The notes beneath the pieces were generated by a model, which worked only from the letters and a program-made list of their open reading frames with translations, was not told where the DNA came from and did no database searches. The translations under genes were made by a program, and so were the position numbers. A stretch of DNA of 64,000 bases from Roseiarcus sp963783175 (GTDB taxonomy: Bacteria; Pseudomonadota; Alphaproteobacteria; Rhizobiales; Beijerinckiaceae). Of the stretch, positions 18,026 through 26,395 are shown one piece after another. The stretch is taken from assembly GCA_963783175.1 (NCBI GenBank), contig CAWANG010000036.1:62001-126000 (forward strand), read 5' to 3'. The stretch's first letter is position 1. Each line of letters opens with the position of its first letter.

Positions 18026-19216
18026 ATGACCTTAGATCCCGGTTCAAAGTTGGAACAGTCGACGGACGCTCCTGTGACGTCGGATATCGTCTATCCGTCC
18101 GCCATACCATTCGTGATCGTCCATCTGGCGTGCTTCGCGGCGATCTGGACAGGCGTCACCGTGGAGGCGCTGGCGATCGGCGTCGGTCTTTACTGGCTGC
18201 GGATCTTCGCCATCGGGGCCGGCTATCACCGCTACTTCGCCCACCGCGCCTATGAAACCAGTCGCGTCTTTCAGTTCGTTCTGGCGGCGATGGCGCAGAC
18301 GACGGCGCAGAAGAGCGTATTATGGTGGGCGGCCAACCATCGTGACCATCACCTCCATTCGGACACCGAGCTCGATGTCCATTCGCCGCGCCATTTCGGT
18401 TTCGTCTATAGTCATCTGGGCTGGATCTTCGCCCGCCGCCACGAGACGACAAATTTCGCCAGAGTCGCGGATCTGGCCCAATATCCCGAACTGATGTGGC
18501 TCCATCGTTACGAATTGGCGCCTCCGTTCGCGCTCGCGCTCGCCTGTTTCGCCGCCGCCGGTTGGCCGGGCCTCATCGTCGGGTTTTTCTGGAGTACCGT
18601 CGCGGTCTATCACGCGACGTTCTGCATCAATTCACTCGCCCATGTCATGGGACGCCAGCGCTACGTCACCGGCGACAACTCCCGCAACAACTGGCTCCTG
18701 GCTATTTTCACCATGGGCGAAGGCTGGCACAATAATCATCATGCGTTCCAGAGCAGCGTGCGGCAGGGATTCCGCTGGTGGGAATATGATCCGACCTTCT
18801 ATCTCCTGAAGCTGCTCGAGCGCCTCGGACTGGTGTGGAAACTGAAGCGTCCGACCCTCGAGGTCGTGCAAAACCAGCATAGGCTCGGGAGCCGCGTCAC
18901 CCGTCGCGCCGCCTCGCAGGTCGCGGAAAGCTTCAACGCCGAGCGCATCGCAGCTGCGATCGCCGCCGCGCTGGGCAATGGCGGCTTGGCCGATCTGCGC
19001 GCGCGCCTTTGCCAGATGCAGCCGTTCGCCGCCATGGAAGTTCTCAGCGAATTGAACCTTCCTCACATTCCGAGCAAGGTCGAGATCGTGCGCCGCGCAC
19101 GTTCGTTGCTCGCCAACTCGCCATCGATGGATGACATCGCCACAAAGGCGCATGAGCTTCTTCTGGAGGCGATCGGGACCCGGCTGGCGACGCTCGCGGC
19201 GCAATCGGCCGCCTGA
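18026..19216 (+). CDS. acyl-CoA (delta-9) fatty acid desaturase
   Basis: This is an integral-membrane diiron desaturase introducing a double bond into fatty acyl chains. The three histidine clusters are present: HRYFAH, NHRDHHLHSD and GEGWHNNHH. Hydrophobic segments such as FVIVHLACFAAIWTGV and FALALACFAAAGWPGLIVG span the membrane. The protein is 396 aa from ATG 18026, longer than the catalytic core; the last 100 residues are Ala-rich and helical, of unknown role. The family usually needs ferredoxin or a cytochrome partner; none is adjacent. The block 17.3-19.2 kb may be an insertion, because a relic of the upstream methyltransferase 3' end follows it. Confidence 0.9.
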   Translation: MTLDPGSKLEQSTDAPVTSDIVYPSAIPFVIVHLACFAAIWTGVTVEALAIGVGLYWLRIFAIGAGYHRYFAHRAYETSRVFQFVLAAMAQTTAQKSVLWWAANHRDHHLHSDTELDVHSPRHFGFVYSHLGWIFARRHETTNFARVADLAQYPELMWLHRYELAPPFALALACFAAAGWPGLIVGFFWSTVAVYHATFCINSLAHVMGRQRYVTGDNSRNNWLLAIFTMGEGWHNNHHAFQSSVRQGFRWWEYDPTFYLLKLLERLGLVWKLKRPTLEVVQNQHRLGSRVTRRAASQVAESFNAERIAAAIAAALGNGGLADLRARLCQMQPFAAMEVLSELNLPHIPSKVEIVRRARSLLANSPSMDDIATKAHELLLEAIGTRLATLAAQSAA

Positions 19217-19239
19217 CCCGCTCGGCGGCTGCGGATGGA

Positions 19240-19300
19240 ACGTTCGCTTGTGGTCGAGGATCGCGAGATCAAGCGAACCTGCATGTTCCGTTTCGCTGAC
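19240..19300 (+). pseudogene. Relic resembling the methyltransferase C-terminus
   Basis: One frame reads VEDREIKRTCMFRFA. The methyltransferase gene at 16615-17298 ends ELEDSEIKRTGVFRFR. About 70% of roughly 50 bases can be aligned by eye. The surrounding 217-bp spacer shows no gene. This looks like the tail of a degraded paralogue or of a duplication flanking the desaturase insert. Confidence 0.4.
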
Positions 19301-19433
19301 GACGCAAACGGCGTTCCGAGCGTCACTAACGCATCCGACCCTCGCGCTCGTACGCGATGTCGGCGTGCGAGGTTCGTCGTCGGGCCCGTCGCTGTCAGGG
19401 CGTAAGGCGGCGGCAGCCGCTGTCATGATCCGT

Positions 19434-20156
19434 TCAGCGGTGGCCGCCGGCGAAGGCGCCGCCGCCGTGGAAGCCCCCGCCTCCGAAGCCCTGAAGGCTG
19501 CCGCCGCCGTGGAAGCCCCCGCCGCCGCCGAAGCCCTGATAACCCCCGCCGCCAAAGCTGTGAGGGGCTGGAGCGCCGCCGGCCTGGAAGCCGTGTGCCG
19601 CTGGGGCGTCCAAGTCATGAAAGCTGCCGCCGTTGTGAGCGCCGTGGAAAGCCGGCCCGCCGCCACTTTGCAAAGCAGGGTAACCGGCGAGGCCGCCATT
19701 CAAACCGGGGCGGGCCGGAGCGCCGGCGGCTCCAAAATGACGGCGGGCCCGAGCTTCGGCGCCCCGCAAACCCGGGGCCGCCGGAGGGCCGCCCGCGCCA
19801 AGGCGGCGGCCCGGAGCGCCGGGATGCCAAACGCCAACGCGGTGGGGACCATGCCGGCGAATGTAATAGCCGCGGCCCCAGCCGTTCCAGCCGTAAGGGC
19901 CGCCCCAGCCGTAGCCATTGTACGACTCATAACCGCACCAATACCAGCCGGGACCATGCCAGCCGTCGTCATACCAACAGTAGTCTTCGTCATCGAAGGA
20001 AAAGTATTGGGCCCTTTCGATCGGCGACGAGCTCTTGCACCAATAAACCGCCTCGCCGACCCGATCGCCGACGCCAGCGCGGGCGCCGCCCCCCGCAAGG
20101 GGAAAGACAACTGCCAACAACAGCACGCGGAAGACGTTCTTCCCGAGCGCGCGCAT
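19434..20156 (-). CDS. secreted Gly/His-rich repeat protein
   Basis: This 240-aa precursor starts MRALGKNVFRVLLLAVVFPLAGGGARAG, a signal peptide. A Trp/Tyr/Gly-rich segment follows (YCWYDDGWHGPGWYWCGY), then a long low-complexity tail of GFGGGG and FHGGG units ending FAGGHR. The tail can be read as a run of degenerate FGGGG(F/Y)(H/Q)G units. No function is assigned; many Rhizobiales encode similar glycine-rich surface or periplasmic proteins. Its ATG overlaps the stop of the upstream protease-like gene as TAATG (20158-20154), so the two are translationally coupled. Confidence 0.65.
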   Translation of the reverse strand: MRALGKNVFRVLLLAVVFPLAGGGARAGVGDRVGEAVYWCKSSSPIERAQYFSFDDEDYCWYDDGWHGPGWYWCGYESYNGYGWGGPYGWNGWGRGYYIRRHGPHRVGVWHPGAPGRRLGAGGPPAAPGLRGAEARARRHFGAAGAPARPGLNGGLAGYPALQSGGGPAFHGAHNGGSFHDLDAPAAHGFQAGGAPAPHSFGGGGYQGFGGGGGFHGGGSLQGFGGGGFHGGGAFAGGHR

Positions 20157-21145
20157 TATTTGACTTTCGCCGGGTCCGGCGGGGCCTCGGTCGATTTGAC
20201 AGCGGCAGCGCCCAGCCACACGGTCGCGTTTTTCGGATCGAAAACGATTGCGTCGAAGAGCTGCAGGAACGAGGCCCCGAGCTGGGCTGCGGGCTCGGCC
20301 ATGTCCGCGATCCCCCCGCATGAGTTGGGGGGCTTCACGACCAAATGGAAAACGTCGGTTTGCACGATCGGCCGACTCTGCTCGTCTTCAATTCCAAGCA
20401 GGTGATCCTCGACCGTATAGCGAGGCCGGCGCTCGCGGCCGTCGCAGGTCCAGACATCGATCTCGCCGGCCTTGTCGAGTTTGATCCCGCTTGCGACGAG
20501 GCGCTCGAACAGCGCCTGGTTGATGTCGACCGAATGGGCGTAGACGGCATCCTCGTAGCCGGTGTCAATTTGCGCGAAGGCGCCGACTTCTCCGAGACGC
20601 ACGAAAACGACGGGAACATTCGGAAGCTGTGCGTCAGTCGTTGAAGGCTCGGACGAAAAAAAGCCGTTCTGGGCGACGGGAACGAGGCCGCGCGCGATCA
20701 GCGTCTCACGCCGGCAAGGGTCGGCGCCCAGATAAGCCGCGCCCGCCGTCAATTGGACAGTCAATTGGGACAGCAGATTCGCGCCGAGGACGCCGAGCTG
20801 GCCTTTTTCCGGTTGCCGCAGCAGGCCGTAGCGCGCGAGATGAAAATCGCCCCGCTCGATTCCCGGAAGCGAAATCGACGCCTTTCGGAGCGATCCGTCC
20901 GGGCCTGCGAATGCGTCGGCCGACAACGAACTCCGTGTCGCGCCGTAATCGAGCAGGAATGGGCCGGTCCTCCCGTCCGCGGTGAGTTCGACATAGGGAG
21001 AGGTCCCGTTCGGGACGCCGACCCTTGCGTATTGGCGCCCGCCGCAGAGCGCTGTCTGGTCCTGGGCTGCGATCGCCATGTCGACGCCAGATATAGGAAC
21101 AGCCAGCGCCACGAGCGAAAGAAAGATGGCCCTAAAGATCATCAT
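20156..21145 (-). CDS. secreted retropepsin-like aspartyl protease homologue
   Basis: This 329-aa precursor has a signal peptide (MMIFRAIFLSLVALAVPISG). It has two lobes: the first carries GPFLLDYGATRSSLSADAF and the second GAFAQIDTGYEDAVYAHSV. Retropepsin-like proteases use D-[ST]-G; the second lobe has DTG, while the first has DYGAT, so the canonical Thr/Ser is absent and activity is uncertain. The start is ATG 21145; an upstream in-frame start at 21181 would hide the signal peptide. It is coupled to the Gly-rich secreted protein downstream, hinting that the two work together outside the cytoplasm. Confidence 0.6.
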   Translation of the reverse strand: MMIFRAIFLSLVALAVPISGVDMAIAAQDQTALCGGRQYARVGVPNGTSPYVELTADGRTGPFLLDYGATRSSLSADAFAGPDGSLRKASISLPGIERGDFHLARYGLLRQPEKGQLGVLGANLLSQLTVQLTAGAAYLGADPCRRETLIARGLVPVAQNGFFSSEPSTTDAQLPNVPVVFVRLGEVGAFAQIDTGYEDAVYAHSVDINQALFERLVASGIKLDKAGEIDVWTCDGRERRPRYTVEDHLLGIEDEQSRPIVQTDVFHLVVKPPNSCGGIADMAEPAAQLGASFLQLFDAIVFDPKNATVWLGAAAVKSTEAPPDPAKVK

Positions 21146-21346
21146 GCGATTGGTTAGGATCGGCCTGCGTCGGCCTGTCAATGGGAAGGTGTCGCCCGCA
21201 TGGCCTTCGATGCGGCCGCGCCGTGACGCCCATCACTCTATCGCCGCGTCTGTGATATGGGCGTCCTGGGCGGCGACAGGGGTTACCTGCTTCGACGTCG
21301 CCTGGGTTTCCAGCGAAATTCCTTAGTGCGCGAGGGCGTACCGGAC

Positions 21347-22339
21347 ATGCGGCATTCTGCGTCACCCATCAACTACCGGCTCGGAAGCCTTTATTCGGTC
21401 ATCACCGCCTTCCTGTATGCGACCCAGGAGCCGTTTTCGTTTCCGGCCGCCAGGCATCTCGACACCCTGCAGTTTGTGTGCCTGACACAGATCGCGCTTA
21501 TGGTCTCCATCCCCCTGTTGATTGGACACCCGGCCAGCCACCGCGATTTCTTCGCGTTGCTGCGAAAACCGGCCAATTACGCATACCTCGCCGTGATATT
21601 CGCGATCGGGATGAGCGGGCTGCTATTGTACAACCTTGGCCTCAGCAACGCCCATCCAATCATCATCTCGGCGATCCTGAACCTGTCGCCGTTCTGGGCC
21701 GCGCTGGTCGCGCTCGTCATTTCGCGGGTTCCGATCCCGATTTCGCCGGCGACCTTTTTCGGCTGCTTCGCCGGCGCGTTTCTCGGCGCAATGGCGGTCG
21801 CCTGGAGCCAGCTCGCCGACGCCGGGATGGAGACAATCAACGAGTTGGCCGACAATTTCGTCCACGGAAGCTGGGTCTACGCCATTCCCGTCCCGCTCTG
21901 TTCCGCCCTGGGCGGAACTCTGGTCGGCAGATGGTTCGGGAAATACAACGAATCGGCCGCGATCGCGGCCAATTTCCTGTTTGCGAACGTCATCCTGATT
22001 CCGTCCTGCCTTGTCATTCTCGCCTGGCGAAGCAAGCTTAATTTCGACCAGCTGCCGGCGATGCTTTTGATGATTGTCGGCACCATTCTCGCCTCGTCGC
22101 TGGGGCGCGTCTTCTATCAAATCTCTCTCACTGTCACCGGCGGCGACAACGGCTTCGTCACGATGTTCTGGAACCTGGTCCCGGCGCTGACCGCGCTGGT
22201 GTCGCTCACCCTTTCGCGCTGGATCGCGGATGAGCATTTCGTCATCGACCCGACGTTCTTTTTCGGCTCGCTGGCGATCGGCGCATCGCTGTTGCTGTTT
22301 TCGCTGAAATCCTGGCGGCAACCCGCTCCGAGAGGCTGA
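21347..22339 (+). CDS. DMT superfamily (EamA-like) permease
   Basis: This 330-aa integral membrane protein has about ten hydrophobic segments, for example FVCLTQIALMVSIPLLIG, YAYLAVIFAIGMSGLLLYNL, IIISAILNLSPFWAALVALV and FFGSLAIGASLLLFSLK. The two-fold repeat and segment spacing match drug/metabolite transporters. The substrate is not predictable. The start is ATG 21347 (MRHSASPINYRLG); a longer open frame to 21257 has no family support. It is transcribed divergently from the protease-like gene. Confidence 0.75.
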   Translation: MRHSASPINYRLGSLYSVITAFLYATQEPFSFPAARHLDTLQFVCLTQIALMVSIPLLIGHPASHRDFFALLRKPANYAYLAVIFAIGMSGLLLYNLGLSNAHPIIISAILNLSPFWAALVALVISRVPIPISPATFFGCFAGAFLGAMAVAWSQLADAGMETINELADNFVHGSWVYAIPVPLCSALGGTLVGRWFGKYNESAAIAANFLFANVILIPSCLVILAWRSKLNFDQLPAMLLMIVGTILASSLGRVFYQISLTVTGGDNGFVTMFWNLVPALTALVSLTLSRWIADEHFVIDPTFFFGSLAIGASLLLFSLKSWRQPAPRG

Positions 22340-22399
22340 GCGGTTCGTGGACCGGTTGCGATCGCAACTGCATGTGCTGCGGGCCGGGCGGCCGAAAAG

Positions 22400-22474
<75 letters not shown>

Positions 22475-22574
22475 ATCTGAGCTCGCGCGAATACGCGAAA
22501 ACGAGCATCGCGGTTCCTGACATAGGCGGGCGCCCATGGCAAGGCTGCGCGCGCCGCGCCGAGCCCGCGCTTGA

Positions 22575-22853
22575 TCAGCGCCAAACCTCAGCCAGGGCGA
22601 GCGCTCGGTCGACGATCGCCTTGAAAGCGTCGGAGGGCGGCATTTCCAGGTTGTCGACCTGAACGCCGGCGAGATAGGCGTAGAGCGCGTCCTTGCCGTC
22701 GCCGCTCGCGATCCGGTCGTAGAGCGTCTCGGCGTAGGCGAAGAGTTCGCCCTCGTTGCAATCGGCCGGCAGGTCCCAGGTGTTTCGCATGACGTCCAGG
22801 ATCTCGCCGATCCGGGCAGGCGCGTCGCTCTTGGGCTTGTCGCTCATCGCCAT
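22575..22853 (-). CDS. small hypothetical protein
   Basis: This is a 92-aa acidic, soluble, probably helical protein (IGEILDVMRNTWDLPAD, GELFAYAETLYDRIASGDGK, LEMPPSDAFKAIVDRAL). No motif is recognised. It may start at the second Met (MSDKPKSD). Repeat copy 2 lies directly upstream on the same strand and could supply or displace its promoter. Confidence 0.55.
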   Translation of the reverse strand: MAMSDKPKSDAPARIGEILDVMRNTWDLPADCNEGELFAYAETLYDRIASGDGKDALYAYLAGVQVDNLEMPPSDAFKAIVDRALALAEVWR

Positions 22854-22879
22854 CCTCCGTTGAGAGCATTCTGCTTTTG

Positions 22880-23184
22880 CCCCCTCCGCGCGGGGGAAGG
22901 GCTTCCAAAGCCAAGGGAAGCAAAATCAAAGCCCGAGGAAGGAAAACCAAAGCCGGGGGAAGGAAAATCAAAAGATTCTTCTTCCCAGAATTGAGATTTT
23001 TCAATGGGTTAGGCCCTGATTCCAAGGACAAGCGGTCTGCTCGACCTCCTTCCGATCATTTAACGGTGCGCCCAAGTTAGACAGCGCGAGGCGCGTGAGG
23101 CTCTCGGTTCGCCGGACTGGCGACCCAAATCCGACGACGCCGAGCACAATAGCACGCCCTTCGGATTATCGCAAAGGATTGTTG
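22880..23184 (-). repeat. Dispersed repeat, copy 2 (minus orientation)
   Basis: On the minus strand, box A (23184-23142) matches copy 1 at 40 of 43 bases. The NPL box (23011-22988) reads TAACCCATTGAAAAATCT and translates NPLKNLNS. The tail (about 22976-22890) is four clean 21-bp units that translate with a seven-residue period: LIFLPPA, LVFLPRA, LILLPLA, LEALPPR. ACCGAGAGCCTCA between boxes also matches copy 1 (one mismatch in 13). The 419-bp gap between the flanking genes otherwise holds nothing I recognise. Confidence 0.8.
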
Positions 23185-23272
23185 GATTGCAAGCGATGGG
23201 ATTTGGGCGCTTGACGCGGGCCCGCCAATTCGGCCAGTTGCGCTCCCCTTCGCCGCAGCAGAGGAGCGCGTT

Positions 23273-24043
23273 TTGCATGGTCTTGTACATCGATGCCTCC
23301 GCGCCACGGCGCTGGCTGGGCTGATGGTCTTTGGTGCTCCCGCCTCGGCCGATGAACTGGTCAAGTTCATGAGCGCCGGCCACCGCGAGGAGGTCCAAGG
23401 CTATCTGACCAGGCCGAAAGGCGCGGGTCCCTTTCCGGCGATCGTGCTCTTGCACACCTGCCTCGGCCTGCCCGCCAACCGTCGGTCGATCGCCGAGTCG
23501 CTCGCCGGCTGGGGCTACGTGGCGCTGTTCGTCGACGACTTCTCGACCCGCGGCCTGAAGGAAACCTGCGCCGTCGACTTCCCTGAGGCAGCCCCCGACG
23601 CCTACGGCGCCCTCGTCTTCCTGTCCGGGCTCGCCTTCGTCGACAAGGCGCGAATCGCCGCGGTCGGCTTTTCGCAAGGCGCCGACACTGCGCTCAAGAT
23701 CGCCGCTGCGGGAAACGCGAACTCTTCCGGTTTCAAGGCGGCGGCCGCCTTCTACCCCCCGTGCGCGAACGAAGGCGACGACAGCCTCAAGATCCCGACC
23801 CTCATTCTCGTCGGCGCGAATGACGATGTGACGCCCGCAGCCGACTGCGAGCGGCTGGCTGCGAGACAGTCGGGCTCGATGGCGAAGCTCGTCGTCTACC
23901 CCGGCGCGCGCCATGGATTCGACTTGCCCGAGTTCGGCGGCGGGACGCCGGTCCTCGGCATGACGCTCGCTTACGATCGCGCGGCGGCCGAAAAGTCGAG
24001 GGCGGAATTGCGCGATTTCCTGAGCCGGCGGCTCGCGCGCTGA
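23273..24043 (+). CDS. secreted dienelactone hydrolase family protein
   Basis: This is a 256-aa alpha/beta hydrolase. Its N-terminal segment is hydrophobic (ATALAGLMVFGAPASA), consistent with export. The nucleophile elbow is GFSQGAD, the acid is in LVGANDDVTPA and the histidine in YPGARHGFDLP, giving a complete triad. Family nucleophiles are often Cys; here it is Ser. The substrate is unknown. The start is TTG 23273 with GAGGAG just upstream; this start is uncertain. Confidence 0.8.
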   Translation: MHGLVHRCLRATALAGLMVFGAPASADELVKFMSAGHREEVQGYLTRPKGAGPFPAIVLLHTCLGLPANRRSIAESLAGWGYVALFVDDFSTRGLKETCAVDFPEAAPDAYGALVFLSGLAFVDKARIAAVGFSQGADTALKIAAAGNANSSGFKAAAAFYPPCANEGDDSLKIPTLILVGANDDVTPAADCERLAARQSGSMAKLVVYPGARHGFDLPEFGGGTPVLGMTLAYDRAAAEKSRAELRDFLSRRLAR

Positions 24044-24122
24044 AGCCGCCACACGCCCGGCCAATCGTGCTAGACACCCGCCCGGGCGCGGAAATCGAAT
24101 CGCTCGAATCAAGGAACCGCTC

Positions 24123-24947
24123 ATGCGCAGACGCGAATTTCTGATCGGAGCGGCGGCGGGCCTCGCCGCTTCCTCGCCGCTCGCGGCGTTGGCCGCCGAG
24201 GGGCCGCCGCTCACGAGCAAGGCCGAGTTCGTCGCCTGGATGACGGCCAACCGCCCCGCCGAGGACCACAGCTATCTCGAGCGGCGCTGGGACCGCTACC
24301 AGGTCCTGCTGCAGTTCAACGATCTCTGGACGCCTGCAGACAAGCGGGCATTCCTGCTAACTCCGCGCCAGGAGTTCTGCCTGCCCGAGAACCGCGAGGA
24401 CGCCTATGTCGGGCACTATCTCGACATCGGTTTCGGCGTCACCATCACTCCGCCCGGCACGATGGGGCGAATGACCAGCGCTATCCAGGTCCACGGCGAC
24501 AAGGTGCTCGAAATCGGCACCGGCTCGGGCTTTCAGTCGGCGCTGCTCACCTATCTCACGAGCCGCATTCATTCGATCGAGATCATCCCCGAGCTCGCGA
24601 CGCGCACCCGCGGCGTCTACGACCGGCTCATCGCCGCCGGCTACCACGAGTACGGAAACATCGTGACGAAGAGCGGCGACGGCTATTACGGCTGGGAGGA
24701 CGCGGCGCCGTTCGACAAGATCATCGTCACTTGCGGCATCGACCACATCCCGCCGCCACTGCTGCAGCAACTGAAGCCGAACGGCATCATGGTCATTCCC
24801 GTCGGACCGCCGGGGGCCCAGCATATCCTGAAGGTGGTCAAGAAGACCGGCGAGGGAGGGGAAGCGAGCGTGTCGCGCTCGGATATTTTCGGCGGCAAGG
24901 TGATTCCGTTCGTGCCGCTGTCCGGCGGCCACCAGAGCGAAGGCTGA
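24123..24947 (+). CDS. Tat-targeted protein-L-isoaspartate O-methyltransferase homologue
   Basis: This 274-aa protein has an N-terminal twin-arginine signal, MRRREFLIGAAAGLAASSPL, with cleavage probably after AALAAE. The PCMT-like domain has the SAM motif VLEIGTGSGFQSALLTYLTS, the post-motif acidic SIEIIPELA, and PFDKIIVTCGIDHIPPPLLQ. PCMT repairs isoaspartyl residues using SAM. A Tat signal would place the enzyme in the periplasm, where SAM is not expected, so either SAM is bound before export, the protein has another role, or the signal acts as an anchor. It follows the hydrolase gene by 79 bp. Confidence 0.8.
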   Translation: MRRREFLIGAAAGLAASSPLAALAAEGPPLTSKAEFVAWMTANRPAEDHSYLERRWDRYQVLLQFNDLWTPADKRAFLLTPRQEFCLPENREDAYVGHYLDIGFGVTITPPGTMGRMTSAIQVHGDKVLEIGTGSGFQSALLTYLTSRIHSIEIIPELATRTRGVYDRLIAAGYHEYGNIVTKSGDGYYGWEDAAPFDKIIVTCGIDHIPPPLLQQLKPNGIMVIPVGPPGAQHILKVVKKTGEGGEASVSRSDIFGGKVIPFVPLSGGHQSEG

Positions 24948-25020
24948 CCGCCACGAGATCGCCGCGAGCGCCCTGTTCAAGCTTCGATCTCGGCCGCAAA
25001 GGTCTCGAAAGGAGAAATTG

Positions 25021-25293
25021 ATGCACAAGACGCTCCGCGCGTTCGCCGCCGTCGGGTTCCTCGGCGCCGCGACGCTGGCCTTCGCCGCCGGGCCGGTCGT
25101 CACGGCGACCGGAAGAGTAAAATCGGTCGACATGATGAAGCATACCGTCACCTTCGAAGACGGCTCGACCTACAAGCTCGCGAGGGGCGTCAGGATCAAT
25201 GGCATGAAGGTCGGTGAAAAAGTGACGCTGACCTTTTCGGCGGCGGTCGGGCCGGCCACCGAGGCGTCGGCAGTCGTCCCTGCGGTCGACTAG
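25021..25293 (+). CDS. DUF1344 family secreted protein
   Basis: This 90-aa precursor has a signal peptide (MHKTLRAFAAVGFLGAATLAFAA). A small beta-rich domain follows: ATGRVKSVDMMKHTVTFEDG, STYKLARGVRINGMKVGEKV. The pattern is that of DUF1344, small periplasmic proteins of Rhizobiales without known function. ATG 25021 is chosen over TTG 25018 because AAAGGAGAA ends 5 nt upstream. Confidence 0.8.
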   Translation: MHKTLRAFAAVGFLGAATLAFAAGPVVTATGRVKSVDMMKHTVTFEDGSTYKLARGVRINGMKVGEKVTLTFSAAVGPATEASAVVPAVD

Positions 25294-25362
25294 CGACGCC
25301 GCATTACGTCAACACCGAGAAACCGCTATAGCGGCGCCTGGGCAAGTCGCGGGCGGGGGGAT

Positions 25363-26383
25363 ATGGCGCGTTTCGCTTCGGCGTCTCTTTGGATCGGGGT
25401 TTCGCTGCTGATTGTCCTGCCGCTTGCGGCATGGGGCGCGGCGGCGCTTTGGTTCCGTTTTCCGGGGCCTGAATGGGCTGCGGGCGATCGTCGCCGGCCT
25501 GTTCCTGCTGCTTGGCCTCGGAACTATCGTCTCGCTCTTCAACTGGCGGCGTTGGCGGACGCTCGCGATCTTCGCTGTAGCTTTCGCAGCGCTCCTCGTC
25601 TGGTGGAGCACGATCAGGCCGCCGGCCGACGGCGACTGGGCTCCGGACGTGGCTCGGCAGACGACCGGCGTGGTCGACGGCGATGTTTTGACCCTCTCCG
25701 ACGTGCGCGATTTCGACTGGCGCAGCGACGAGGACTTCACCGAGCGATGGAGCAAGCGCTCCTACGACCTCTCGAAGCTGAAAACCCTCGATCTTTTTCT
25801 CGCCTATTGGGCGGGGCCGGAGATGGCCCACGTGATGATGAGCTTCGGGTTTGAGAATGGAGACTACCTGACCTGGTCGGTCGAGGTTCGGCGCGAGAAA
25901 ACCGGCGAGTTCTCTCCGGTCGCCGACGCATTCAAATCCCACACGCTCATCTATCTCGCCACGACCGAGCGCGATTCGGTGCGCTTGCGCGCGAACGTGC
26001 GCGGCGAGGACGTGCGCCTCTACCGGCTCTCGACGCCCCCCGAGGGAGCACGCGCGCTCCTGCTCGAATATGCGTTACAATCGACCGAGCTGACCGCGCA
26101 GCCCAAGTGGTACAACTCGATCACCGCCAACTGCGCCACCGTCGTGTTCAAGATCGTGCGCGCGGCGGGGGGAACGTTCCCCCTCGACTGGCGCCTTGTC
26201 GTCAACGGCTTCCTGCCCGGCTACCTCTATGACCATCGGGTGGTCGTCACGACAATGCCGCTCGCGGAGCTCATGGAGCGCGCGCGGATAAACGCGAAGG
26301 CGAAGGCCGCCGACCAGTCGCCGGACTTCTCGCAGGCGATCCGCGTTGGGGTGCCTTCGCCGAGGGATGAGGCGGCGAAGTAG
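25363..26383 (+). pseudogene. DUF4105 membrane-anchored protein, single frameshift near the N-terminus
   Basis: The first frame gives MARFASASLWIGVSLLIVLP and FRFPGPEW, then the frame changes at 25475-25477 (GGG). The following frame continues LRAIVAGLFLLLGLGTIVSL, FAVAFAALLVWW and a large soluble domain with SWSVEVRREKTGEFSPV-type DUF4105 motifs (here LTWSVEVRREKTGEF) and WYNSITANCATVVFKIVR. Removing one base gives 339 aa. Three N-terminal membrane segments precede a periplasmic domain that contains the conserved N-C pair expected for this cysteine-peptidase-like family. Function is not established. It may be intact with a consensus error. Confidence 0.7.
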
Positions 26384-26395
26384 AAGCCGTCCGCC

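Noticed and set aside
19131..20405. A 424-codon plus-strand frame rich in Ala and Val
   Set aside because: It is antisense to the Gly-rich secreted gene and the protease gene, both of which have signal peptides and a coupled TAATG junction.
22880..23000. CRISPR array suggested by regular 21-bp units
   Set aside because: The units are contiguous without spacers, degenerate, and no cas gene is in the window.
22588..23031. Minus-strand frame joining repeat copy 2 to the small hypothetical gene
   Set aside because: The first half is translated repeat; the second half is out of frame with the 92-aa protein and has no motif of its own.
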